Source of the DNA: Candidatus Binatia bacterium
GTDB lineage: Bacteria > Desulfobacterota_B > Binatia > UBA9968
Direction: 5' to 3'
Length of the DNA stretch: 7,026 nucleotides
NCBI GenBank assembly: GCA_025922795.1
Contig: JAICHC010000145.1
Location: 1 to 7,026 of the forward strand
Part shown: positions 1 to 6,428 of the stretch, in pieces
How the letters are laid out: the number at the start of each line of letters is the position of its first letter
Position numbering within the stretch: the stretch's first letter is position 1
The notes under the pieces: generated by a model
The model's database searches: none
Seen by the model: only the letters and a program-made list of their open reading frames with translations
Told to the model about the DNA's origin: nothing
Translations under genes and position numbers: made by a program

Positions 1-142
1 CAAGCACCGAGAAACTCACAGCTTTGGCCGCGTGATTTGCGCAGATGGAGAAAATTTTCAAACATAGTAGTACGAAGTAGGAGATTAAAAAGTAATATTC
101 CTGAACCTTCGTGCTTTCGTGGTTAAGTATCCCTAGGCTGCA

Positions 143-1153
143 CTATTCGCTCGCCACGATCTTGTTCGATAACGCGCCGATCTTCGATGATGACACTTCG
201 ACGGTATCGCCGATTTTTAGAAACAGGTCGAGCGGCCGCCGACCGTCAGAGCCGCGCCGCGATTTATCGGCGGCCGTACCGGCAGAAGTGCCGCCGGCGA
301 TCACGTCGCCGGGGACAAAGGTGAAATCCTGCGAGAGATATTCGAGCACTTCGCCGAACGACCAGATCATCTCCCGGGTATTATAGCTCTGCCGCACGAC
401 GCCATTAACGCGCGTCTCGACATCGATGTCTTGATGATGGACTTCGCCAACGGCAACACAGGGTCCCATCGACACGGCGCCATCAAAATTTTTCTGCAGG
501 TTATAACTCACCGCTCGGTCGGTACTGCCACCGTCGCGAATGCTCCAATCGTGAAATAACGTCACGCCCCAGACATAGTCGCAAATTTGCTCGGCGGGAA
601 TGTTCTTGCCGCGCTTGCCGATAATGATAGCAACCTCACCTTCGTAGTCGAAATAAGTAACTCGTCTGGGGAAAGGGATCGAGTCGCCCGGTCCGGCGAC
701 TTCGGCCGGTACCTTCCAGAACCCCCACTGGCCCCCCTTGCGCGCCTCTTCGGTGATCTGTTCGATCGTCACATCGGTCCTGCCGAGCCGGTTTGCCCAC
801 ATGCCGACCAGGTGGGCGGCGTAGTTGCCGCCGACGCAGGCGATGCGGCGCTCCGGCCACGGCGCGTGTAGCTGCACTCGCTTTAGGTCGTGAACTACTT
901 GGACACCGCCTTGATCGTCATCGGGACGGATCCGGTCAAACTGCTCGATCATCCACTGGGCGTCTTCGACTGCGGCGGAGCCGCGTTCGATAAAAGATAA
1001 CAGGCGCGCGGGCAGGCGTGTCGCTGCTTGTTCGACCGCTTTAGCCTCGCCTCGTTCTTGAAGATGCCGCGTCATGGCGCCATTCAGATCGATCACTCGT
1101 TCACCGACCAGAGCGCCCATCCGGCGTTCCGGTCCATAGACCAAAATTTTCAT
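143..1153 (-). CDS. Fumarylacetoacetate hydrolase (FAH) family protein
   Basis: A 336-residue protein of the FAH superfamily, whose members use a divalent metal to hydrolyse, hydrate or decarboxylate diketo and keto acids. Seen in the sequence: a GGNYAAH segment near residues 108-114; the metal-binding stretch YEGEVAIIIGK with E171 and E173; FHDWSIRD with D202; QKNFDG with a candidate active-site lysine K221; then VNGVVRQ and PGDVIAGGTSAG (about 281-292). Many relatives have GTP where this protein has GTS. The frame is open from a GTG at 1165, but I chose the ATG at 1153 because GAGGA lies 5 bases before it, a better spacing than for the ATG at 1156. The start region overlaps the stop of the enolase-superfamily gene upstream, so the two are probably translationally coupled. 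By analogy with acid-sugar pathways it could cleave a 2,4-diketo acid, but that is inference. The family call is secure and the substrate is unknown. Confidence 0.93.
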   Translation of the reverse strand: MKILVYGPERRMGALVGERVIDLNGAMTRHLQERGEAKAVEQAATRLPARLLSFIERGSAAVEDAQWMIEQFDRIRPDDDQGGVQVVHDLKRVQLHAPWPERRIACVGGNYAAHLVGMWANRLGRTDVTIEQITEEARKGGQWGFWKVPAEVAGPGDSIPFPRRVTYFDYEGEVAIIIGKRGKNIPAEQICDYVWGVTLFHDWSIRDGGSTDRAVSYNLQKNFDGAVSMGPCVAVGEVHHQDIDVETRVNGVVRQSYNTREMIWSFGEVLEYLSQDFTFVPGDVIAGGTSAGTAADKSRRGSDGRRPLDLFLKIGDTVEVSSSKIGALSNKIVASE

Positions 1154-1161
1154 CATCGTCC

Positions 1162-2289
1162 TCACTTCATTCGATATTCGTTGACGGCGTCTTCGTTGAG
1201 ATCCAAGCCGAGTCCGGGCTTCTCAGTCAACGTGATCCAGCCGTTAGCCGTTCCGGGCAAATCTTTATAGATCGTATTCGCGGTAAGCCAGTTGTTGACG
1301 TGAATCTCGGCGCGCCAACCGTTGGGCACCGCCGCATGCAGGTGGATGTCGAAATGATCGCCGTTGCCGACCGGCAAATTGAAAGCATGGGCAAGACCCG
1401 CCGCTTTCATAGCCATAGTGAAGCCGCCGACCGAAAGCACGTGGATATTCAGAAAGTCCACGGCGTCTTGCTTGACCAGATCGGCGAGCTTGAAAAAATT
1501 CTCCCACTGCCCGGCGGCGATCGGGATACTCGTCTGCTTGCGCAGTTGAGCGAGTAGATGCGGGTCGTTATGTACGATCGGTTCTTCGAACCAGATCAAA
1601 TTATACGGCTCGAAGCGCTTGCACCAGCGCACCGCGGTGTCGAGCTTCATCAAGCAATTGGCGTCGGCCATCAATTCAACCGCGTCGCCGACCGCGTCGC
1701 GCACCGCGCGAATGCGGGCCTCGTCTTCGGCGGGATTGTCCTCGCGATGCTCGCCGCTGGCGCCGGAAGGATCCATGGCGCCGCGAATGTTCGAGCGCCC
1801 GACTTGAATCTTCAGCCGGGTCTCGCCTTTGGCCACCCAATGTTTCGCCGCTGCCGCAAGTTCATCGCGCTGATAGGCTCTCAGACCAAAAGTGATGTAA
1901 GCCGGGATGGATTTCTGCGCGCCGCCCAACAAGCGCCACACCGGCGCGTTGTAGAATTTCCCCTTGATGTCCCAGAGCGCAACGTCGATGGCGCTGGCGG
2001 CAAAATTCCACACGCCGGCATGCGCGCGGGTATTAAACTTCCAGAGCATCTGGTGCATCAGACGTTCGTTTTCCAACGGATCCTGGCCTTTCAAAAACGG
2101 CGCCAGCTCCTGGTGGATAAACGCCGCGCTCGCGGAGTGCATGAATCCGCCGAATTGCGACAGGCCGACAATGCCGTTATCGGTTTTGACTTTCAGCAAG
2201 CGCACGGCCGCGCGCACGGGCTGCTTGAAGAGCGGCGGCGTGATAGGGATGTTTTGCAATTCAACGGTTTCGATCTCGGCAATCTTCAA
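1162..2289 (-). CDS. Enolase-superfamily (mandelate racemase/muconate lactonizing type) enzyme
   Basis: A 375-residue protein, normal length for mandelate racemase-type enzymes, which abstract a proton alpha to a carboxylate and commonly dehydrate sugar acids. Residues 1-130 form the capping domain, ending in ALWDIKGK and APVWRLLGG. The barrel follows, with likely metal ligands D209 (MADAN) and E235 (FEEP). The third ligand site reads AAGQWE, so Q261 or E263 must serve instead of the usual GE. The usual K-x-K/H reads K160-I-Q162. The strand that normally ends in an Asp or Lys before the GG turn reads NIHVLSVGG, giving H283. Later residues H312, H316, H318 and E328 are candidates for the opposite side of the pocket. 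The start is TTG, supported by AAAGGAG seven bases upstream. It is first in an operon with the FAH-family gene. Family is certain; reaction is open, with acid-sugar dehydratase the leading guess. Confidence 0.92.
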   Translation of the reverse strand: MKIAEIETVELQNIPITPPLFKQPVRAAVRLLKVKTDNGIVGLSQFGGFMHSASAAFIHQELAPFLKGQDPLENERLMHQMLWKFNTRAHAGVWNFAASAIDVALWDIKGKFYNAPVWRLLGGAQKSIPAYITFGLRAYQRDELAAAAKHWVAKGETRLKIQVGRSNIRGAMDPSGASGEHREDNPAEDEARIRAVRDAVGDAVELMADANCLMKLDTAVRWCKRFEPYNLIWFEEPIVHNDPHLLAQLRKQTSIPIAAGQWENFFKLADLVKQDAVDFLNIHVLSVGGFTMAMKAAGLAHAFNLPVGNGDHFDIHLHAAVPNGWRAEIHVNNWLTANTIYKDLPGTANGWITLTEKPGLGLDLNEDAVNEYRMK

Positions 2290-2296
2290 CGGCGAT

Positions 2297-2303
2297 CTCC
2301 TTT
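2297..2303 (-). promoter_or_regulatory. Shine-Dalgarno site that supports a TTG start
   Basis: On the minus strand AAAGGAG lies seven bases before the TTG at 2289. No ATG is suitably placed nearby, and the protein begins in the family's usual way (KIAEIETVEL), so this site decides the start. Confidence 0.75.
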
Positions 2304-2396
2304 ACCGATGATTGATCCTGCTTATCGAATCGCTGCGGTAGTTCATTTGCTCGGAGTTTTCTGCGAGTCATCAGCATCCACCGCGCCGGCCAGGCA

Positions 2397-2425
2397 TATT
2401 TATCTAAATGATCTCACGTCAGCAA
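2397..2425 (-). promoter_or_regulatory. Possible promoter of the enolase-superfamily/FAH operon
   Basis: On the minus strand TTGCTG (2425-2420) and TAAATA (2402-2397) are separated by 17 bases, roughly matching a sigma-70 promoter with three of six consensus bases in each box. The -10 overlaps a short AT palindrome, ATTTA-TC-TAAAT (2398-2409), which could be an operator. The match is weak, and the 5' leader would be about 100 bases. Confidence 0.25.
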
Positions 2426-2539
2426 GAACAAAATCACCCTTGCTCATCCAATGCGCAAGCATCGAGGTCGGCTGCAGAGATTCGGAAGCAGCTTGCAAAA
2501 GCAGATTCTTCGCCTACGGCCCTGGACAAGAGGAGCGGC

Positions 2540-3262
2540 TTACGGCGTGAGTAACCCGGCGGTGGATCGCAGCCGAATGGTCGCCTTCAACGGCAAATGG
2601 TCGGAAGCGATCCGCGTGAGCGGGGTGTGAAAACAGCAGAGCTGGTTCAGCGCTGCCGGCGGGGATACCCAAATTCGATCGAGGGCAAAGATTGGAAAGC
2701 GCGATGGAAAAGTCCGCACCAGCGCAGTCTTGCCCAGCTGGGTGTGGAGCCAACGCAGTGAGCGGCCGGTCGGCAGCCACTCGTTAAAATCGCTCAGCAA
2801 AATGACGATGCGCGTACGCTTTTGGGACAAGGCGGTCAAGAGCTTTTTCACCTGAAAGCGGCGCTCGGCGGGACGTAGTCCGAGATGCGTGACGATGACC
2901 CGCACCGGCTCCCCGCCGATTTCGAGATCGGCATCGATAGCGCCGCGCGGTTCGCGCTGGAGGTAGCTAAGATCGATCTTGTCAACGTCGAGAACTTTGC
3001 AACTCGTCAACAACACGTTGCCATAGTGTCCGTTACGCCGCTCCACGGCGGGCCCGGGCACGGCCTGTAAGCCGGTGGTTGCCGCCAAATAATTCATCTG
3101 ATGCAATTGTTCATCGCCGCTCGAGTCAGAATGCACTTCCTGGAGGCCGACGATTTGCGCGCCGCTTTCCCTGATAATCTGCGCGATCCGGGTTGGGTCC
3201 CGACGCCGGTCGAGGCCGACGCACTCGTGAACATTGTAAGACAGGACGGAAAAGTCTTGCAT
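2540..3262 (-). CDS. Endonuclease/exonuclease/phosphatase (EEP) family protein
   Basis: A 240-residue protein with the full set of EEP-fold active-site motifs: SYNVHE with N10, LQEV with E42, THLGL with H126, SDFNEW with D158 and N160, LDRIWV with D195, and the terminal SDH with D221 and H222. Enzymes of this fold cleave phosphodiester or phosphomonoester bonds in DNA, phosphoinositides or sphingomyelin. I see no signal peptide or membrane segment, so it is probably cytosolic. The ATG at 3262 overlaps the stop of the upstream PLD-VTT gene (TGATG), and a GTG one codon earlier is also possible. No good Shine-Dalgarno site is visible, so translation probably depends on coupling to the upstream gene. 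The close link to a PLD-type membrane enzyme hints at a phospholipid-related substrate, but a nuclease role is not excluded. Confidence 0.93.
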   Translation of the reverse strand: MQDFSVLSYNVHECVGLDRRRDPTRIAQIIRESGAQIVGLQEVHSDSSGDEQLHQMNYLAATTGLQAVPGPAVERRNGHYGNVLLTSCKVLDVDKIDLSYLQREPRGAIDADLEIGGEPVRVIVTHLGLRPAERRFQVKKLLTALSQKRTRIVILLSDFNEWLPTGRSLRWLHTQLGKTALVRTFPSRFPIFALDRIWVSPPAALNQLCCFHTPLTRIASDHLPLKATIRLRSTAGLLTP

Positions 3263-5433
3263 CACGGATGTGCTTGGCGTATTTCAGCAGCCGTTGCCAT
3301 GGCTTGAATCCTGTGCGTGCGGGGAACCTGCTTACTAACGATCCAGCGGCGCAAGGCGACGATCCCGAGCAGCATGATCGACAGGGTTCCTATGAGCACG
3401 ATCAAGTTTAGCGCGTTTGGACTGCGTATCATCTGTTCAAGTCGGTTGGTAAAAAACGTGATTCCCACCACACCCGGACTCATGCCCAGCAGGGTCCCGT
3501 AAACGAAATCGCGAAGCGGCACATGCACGGCGCCTGCCGCTAGATTAACCAGTGAATAAGGCGCGATCGGGACCATTCGCACGGCGGCTACTGCCAGTAC
3601 CCCCTGTCTAGCAATCAGGCGATTGATGCGATTCAGGCGTTTACCGGCCACCCGCGCGACGTTCTTGCGGCCGAGTTGGCGCCCAATGGCGTAGAGCAGT
3701 ATCGCGCTGAGAATACAGCCGAGCAGCGAGCCAATGATTGCCAGCCACCAGTCCAAAATAAACGCAGCCACAAAGATCAGCAGCGTGACCGGAAACGCAG
3801 TGATGCCGCCGAGCAAAAACGCGCCGATTGCCCACAATGGCGCGTTATCGCTCTCGCGCAGCGCAACAACCCAGGCTGCAACGCTGTCGAGCTTCGACCA
3901 CTCTTCGAAGCCAGTCCAGCGCCACAGCGCCGCAAGAGCAAACAGCGCGACCAGAATCAGCAGGCCGCGCAGCAACGCCCAGGTGGCTGAGCCGCGCTCT
4001 TCGGACCGGACAAACTCTTCGACGAGCTTCTCGGGGGCCAGCGGCGCCTCGGGGTCGACAACAGCCGACTCGGGAAGCATCTGATCCAGCCATTCCGGTA
4101 CCGAGCAGTCGACCAGTTCCAAGGCTCGCTTGCGGCTTCCGCCCAGCGCGTTGATCGCTGCGATCAAAGAATGCGTTTCGCTCACGCGCGCGGCGACTTT
4201 TTCTTCGGTTGAGCCGAGATGCTCCGCGAGAAGAGAATCTCGCAAGCGGGCGAGCGCTTGTTGAACTTCCTGCCGGTCGCCTGCTTCCAAAGCCAAATCG
4301 CACTCGGTGTCGAAGCCCATGGAGCGGTTGCTCAGGTTTGCCGAACCGATCCGCACGAAACGATCATCGACGATCAAAAGCTTGGCGTGAACTGACATGC
4401 AACCCTTGCTTTGACCCTCGATGACCGGGCAATATACTCGCAGACGGCGATAGCCGTCTGCGTCGCGCAAACGCTTGACCAAGCGCCAGCGCAACACGTC
4501 CATTGTTGCCCCTTCGAGCCAGCCGGAGCTTGCCTGTGAAATAACGATCACGACTTCCGGTCCATCCACTTGGCGCAAGCGTTTTTCCAATGCATCGCCC
4601 ACGGCAGCGGAGCTCAAATACTGGTTCTCGATATAAATCCACCGCCGAGCCGCAGCGATGGCGTCGCAAAGAAGCATCTCTATTTCCCGCGTCTTTTTGG
4701 CCGTGCCGTAGGCCGGCTCGGTTCGGGCAACAGCAACATTGATGTCATTCACGTCAGAGGCCAAAGCGCTCGGCCAGCGCACGCCACGATTTTTAGGCGC
4801 GCGTAGACCGTGGCCGGTCGCGCGCCGCCAACGCTCGCGCGCGAGCTCTCCTAACGCTGCGGCGATGTCTCCTTGCACTGCGATTTGAACGTCATGGTGC
4901 GGCGGCAAAAAGTTGCCGTTGAAATCCGTACGCCGCGGGTCCTCGGACCGATGCTCAGGGGTGTCCCAGCGGCCCTTGGCCAGATCGTTGCCGCCGACGA
5001 AAGCCACGGAATCGTCGACGACGACGATCTTGTCGTGGTGCGAGGCGCCCACCGGATGATTGCCATCCATGTGAAAGTGGACCCGGGGATGGCGGTTCCA
5101 ACCCGGGCCAAAAAAGGGGATCATCTCGCGATCAAGCGCGAAAATCATCGCGAAATCCCAAACCAGAATGTGGACCTGGAGTGCGCGCCTTTGCGCCGCC
5201 AGTGCGTTCAGGTAGCTGCCCAGGCTCGGCAGAGGACTGTCATAATCACCTTGATATTTCAACCGAACGCGGCTGTCGAAATCCCAGCCAACAATAATAA
5301 TTGATTCGCGCGCTTGGGCGAGTACGTCGGCGAGCACCGAAAAATAAGCAGCGCCATCGATCAAGAACTTGACTCGTGATGCGCGGGCAATTTTCCAACA
5401 ATTGTGGCCCTCGCGAAGGATCGGCTCCGACAT
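3262..5433 (-). CDS. Phospholipase D-like protein fused to a VTT/DedA-like membrane domain
   Basis: A 723-residue two-part protein. Residues 1 to about 410 form a PLD-superfamily domain with two HKD motifs: H133-x-K135-x4-D140 (in SHHDKIVVVDD, followed by GGNDL) and H349-x-K351-x4-D356 (in SVHAKLLIVDD, followed by GSANLSNRS). Both are intact, as in phospholipases D and cardiolipin synthases, which transfer phosphatidyl groups through a phosphohistidine. A linker (410-483) leads to a hydrophobic segment (485-504). The VTT/SNARE-associated (TVP38/DedA-like) region at about 530-665 includes AIGRQLGRK and RMVPIAPYSLVNLAAG, and a last membrane helix spans 675-696. DedA/VTT proteins are linked to lipid transport or scrambling. 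The start ATG at 5433 gives the normal N-terminus (REGHNCWKIARASR), although no strong Shine-Dalgarno site is visible. The gene heads a two-gene unit with the EEP-family enzyme. Likely role is phospholipid turnover or remodelling at the inner membrane; the exact reaction is unknown. Confidence 0.93.
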   Translation of the reverse strand: MSEPILREGHNCWKIARASRVKFLIDGAAYFSVLADVLAQARESIIIVGWDFDSRVRLKYQGDYDSPLPSLGSYLNALAAQRRALQVHILVWDFAMIFALDREMIPFFGPGWNRHPRVHFHMDGNHPVGASHHDKIVVVDDSVAFVGGNDLAKGRWDTPEHRSEDPRRTDFNGNFLPPHHDVQIAVQGDIAAALGELARERWRRATGHGLRAPKNRGVRWPSALASDVNDINVAVARTEPAYGTAKKTREIEMLLCDAIAAARRWIYIENQYLSSAAVGDALEKRLRQVDGPEVVIVISQASSGWLEGATMDVLRWRLVKRLRDADGYRRLRVYCPVIEGQSKGCMSVHAKLLIVDDRFVRIGSANLSNRSMGFDTECDLALEAGDRQEVQQALARLRDSLLAEHLGSTEEKVAARVSETHSLIAAINALGGSRKRALELVDCSVPEWLDQMLPESAVVDPEAPLAPEKLVEEFVRSEERGSATWALLRGLLILVALFALAALWRWTGFEEWSKLDSVAAWVVALRESDNAPLWAIGAFLLGGITAFPVTLLIFVAAFILDWWLAIIGSLLGCILSAILLYAIGRQLGRKNVARVAGKRLNRINRLIARQGVLAVAAVRMVPIAPYSLVNLAAGAVHVPLRDFVYGTLLGMSPGVVGITFFTNRLEQMIRSPNALNLIVLIGTLSIMLLGIVALRRWIVSKQVPRTHRIQAMATAAEIRQAHP

Positions 5434-5456
5434 TCAGCGAATTCTACCAAAGTAAG

Positions 5457-5486
5457 ATCGTAGTTCTAGTCTGGAGTAAATCGCAA
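5457..5486 (-). promoter_or_regulatory. Possible promoter of the PLD-VTT/EEP operon
   Basis: On the minus strand TTGCGA (5486-5481) and TACGAT (5462-5457) are 18 bases apart, each matching four of six sigma-70 consensus bases. The pair lies directly beyond the terminator at 5490-5539 and just ahead of the ATG at 5433, which is where a promoter for this unit would be expected. The 5' leader would be only about 20 bases. Confidence 0.35.
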
Positions 5487-5489
5487 CGA

Positions 5490-5539
5490 AAAAGGTCGGG
5501 GCCTGTCCACGGTAAATACCCTGTAGGCCCCGACCTTTT
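5490..5539 (-). terminator. Rho-independent terminator, potentially bidirectional
   Basis: A perfect 15-bp inverted repeat: AAAAGGTCGGGGCCT at 5490-5504 and AGGCCCCGACCTTTT at 5525-5539, with a 20-base loop. The core is an 11-bp GC-rich stem. On the minus strand it ends in five T residues, as expected for a terminator of the two small genes upstream at 5587-6127. On the plus strand four T residues follow the same stem, so it could also stop transcription from the left. It insulates these small genes from the PLD-VTT operon. Confidence 0.88.
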
Positions 5540-5586
5540 GCTGCGTACGAGCGCGACAATTTAATCGGTTGCCGCGCGCCGGACGT

Positions 5587-5670
5587 TTAGCTGAGAAAAC
5601 CGAACAACCACAACAACACAACCAGCCCGAGGGGAACGCCTAGCAGCCACAATAGAATTCCTGGAAGCAT
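5587..5670 (-). CDS. 27-residue hydrophobic membrane microprotein
   Basis: A very short gene of 27 codons plus TAA. The product begins MLPGILLWLLGVPLG and ends VVLLWLFGFLS. Eleven of 27 residues are leucine, two are tryptophan, and there is no charged side chain, so it is just long enough for one membrane helix. It is supported by a perfect AGGAGG eight bases before the ATG, by its position 31 bases after the stop of the upstream secreted-protein gene, and by the strong terminator that begins 47 bases beyond its stop. It is probably co-transcribed with that gene. I do not recognise a named family with certainty. Very short leucine-rich membrane proteins occur widely in bacteria and are often missed in annotation. 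Possible roles include modulating a membrane complex or a stress response, but nothing here shows which. Confidence 0.72.
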   Translation of the reverse strand: MLPGILLWLLGVPLGLVVLLWLFGFLS

Positions 5671-5678
5671 GCTTATTT

Positions 5679-5684
5679 CCTCCT
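5679..5684 (-). promoter_or_regulatory. Strong Shine-Dalgarno site of the 27-residue microprotein
   Basis: On the minus strand AGGAGG, the full consensus core, ends eight bases before the ATG at 5670. It is the strongest ribosome binding site in the window and the main reason for calling such a short reading frame a gene. Confidence 0.85.
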
Positions 5685-5701
5685 ATGCTTTCGGCCATTG
5701 C

Positions 5702-6127
5702 CTATCGGCGCGCCTGAGTTTGCCCTTGGAGCGCCCGTTTGGTCGCATCGGCCTTCCACACGTTCAGGGCCACATCTACTTTGTTTGCCCTACGACTGTT
5801 CTTATCGAAATCAATCTGGACCTCGTAAGAATCATCGCCCTTGACGATCTCGTATTCGACATAATCGGGCTTGTCGTAATTAACCGAAGTGATCTTCCAG
5901 CCCATTTTTTCCAGCTCGCGTCGATAGAAGGCTTTCTCCTCGCCGGTCTTCAACGCTTGCTCTAACTTATCCTCTGAGTCCTTCGCTGCTTCCACGCGAT
6001 CGCGGTCACTGTAACGATTGGCAGCCTCGGTTGATTTTGCTCGCTCCGCAGCGTCTGTCCCGGAAACGGGAACGGTCAAGGTGACGCCGGCAAAAACAAT
6101 GGTCAATAAAACCGTAGGTACTTTCAT
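5702..6127 (-). CDS. Small secreted protein, possibly PepSY-like
   Basis: A 141-residue protein with a Sec-type leader: K2, a hydrophobic core at about residues 4-21, and a likely cleavage between residues 23 and 27 (VSGTDAAE). The mature part starts with a highly charged, probably helical region (28-75). A beta-rich segment follows, GWKITSVNYD, VEYEIVKGDDSYEVQIDFDK and NKVDVALNVWK (about 76-125). A helix followed by strands with alternating acidic and hydrophobic residues resembles PepSY-type periplasmic domains, but this is a pattern impression only. The ATG at 6127 is preferred over an upstream TTG at 6133 because GGGAGG sits seven bases before it. It is probably co-transcribed with the 27-residue membrane protein and ends at the 5490-5539 terminator. 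The product is most likely periplasmic, and its function is unknown. Confidence 0.85.
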   Translation of the reverse strand: MKVPTVLLTIVFAGVTLTVPVSGTDAAERAKSTEAANRYSDRDRVEAAKDSEDKLEQALKTGEEKAFYRRELEKMGWKITSVNYDKPDYVEYEIVKGDDSYEVQIDFDKNSRRANKVDVALNVWKADATKRALQGQTQARR

Positions 6128-6134
6128 AAACAAT

Positions 6135-6140
6135 CCTCCC
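6135..6140 (-). promoter_or_regulatory. Shine-Dalgarno site that decides the secreted-protein start
   Basis: On the minus strand GGGAGG lies seven bases before the ATG at 6127 but only one base before the alternative TTG at 6133. This favours the ATG and gives a clean signal peptide beginning MKVPTVLL. Confidence 0.8.
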
Positions 6141-6428
6141 TGCGAAATTTTCTTCCTTTCCTTTCTTTTTCAGCCCGTCGTTTGTACAATGCGCAACCGG
6201 CATGCCAGACCTGTCGTGAGAGAAAGTTCGGCAAATAATTGCCATACTTACTCACCTCTGAACCTCGAAAAGAACAACACGAAGCCGTCAGGAAAATTCC
6301 TTCTTTGTCAGAGTAACCCCGCCGGGAGGTCATGAGAATGCCGCGGACGCGAAGCTCAGGATTGATCGGGCTGTACCGAGAGCGCGACAGCGGGATTGTA
6401 TCAGTTGACTAGCTCCACAACGGCGGGC

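Larger units (their letters stand above)
2290..2539. other. Intergenic gap between the two leftward operons
   Basis: No convincing gene on either strand. It contains the ribosome binding site of the enolase-superfamily gene and a weak promoter candidate near 2397-2425. The repeats GCAAGC (2455-2460) and GCTTGC (2491-2496) could form a loose stem with a 30-base loop, but no T-run follows on the minus strand. I therefore see no clear intrinsic terminator for the EEP-family gene, and read-through into the catabolic operon cannot be excluded. Confidence 0.6.

Noticed and set aside
81..104. AGGAGATTA/TAATATTCCT as a terminator for the FAH gene
   Set aside because: The pairing is imperfect and AT-rich, with no GC core and no trailing T-run. 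No convincing terminator is visible before the window edge.
2455..2496. GCAAGC/GCTTGC pair as a terminator for the EEP gene
   Set aside because: Only six base pairs with a 30-base loop, and no T-run follows on the minus strand.
1558..2550. A long 330-codon plus-strand open frame
   Set aside because: It lies antisense to the enolase-superfamily gene, whose family motifs are unmistakable. The plus-strand translation shows no recognisable motif and a composition typical of a mirrored frame.
3676..4303. Several overlapping 100-150-codon frames on both strands
   Set aside because: All lie within the PLD-VTT gene in other frames and give Arg/Pro/Ala/Ser-rich, motif-free translations, as expected from GC-rich shadow frames.
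6124..6333. A 69-codon minus-strand frame whose stop overlaps the secreted-protein start
   Set aside because: The ATGA overlap looks attractive, but there is no ribosome binding site before its ATG, the composition is Arg/Lys/Cys-rich without a motif, and the secreted-protein gene has its own strong ribosome binding site.
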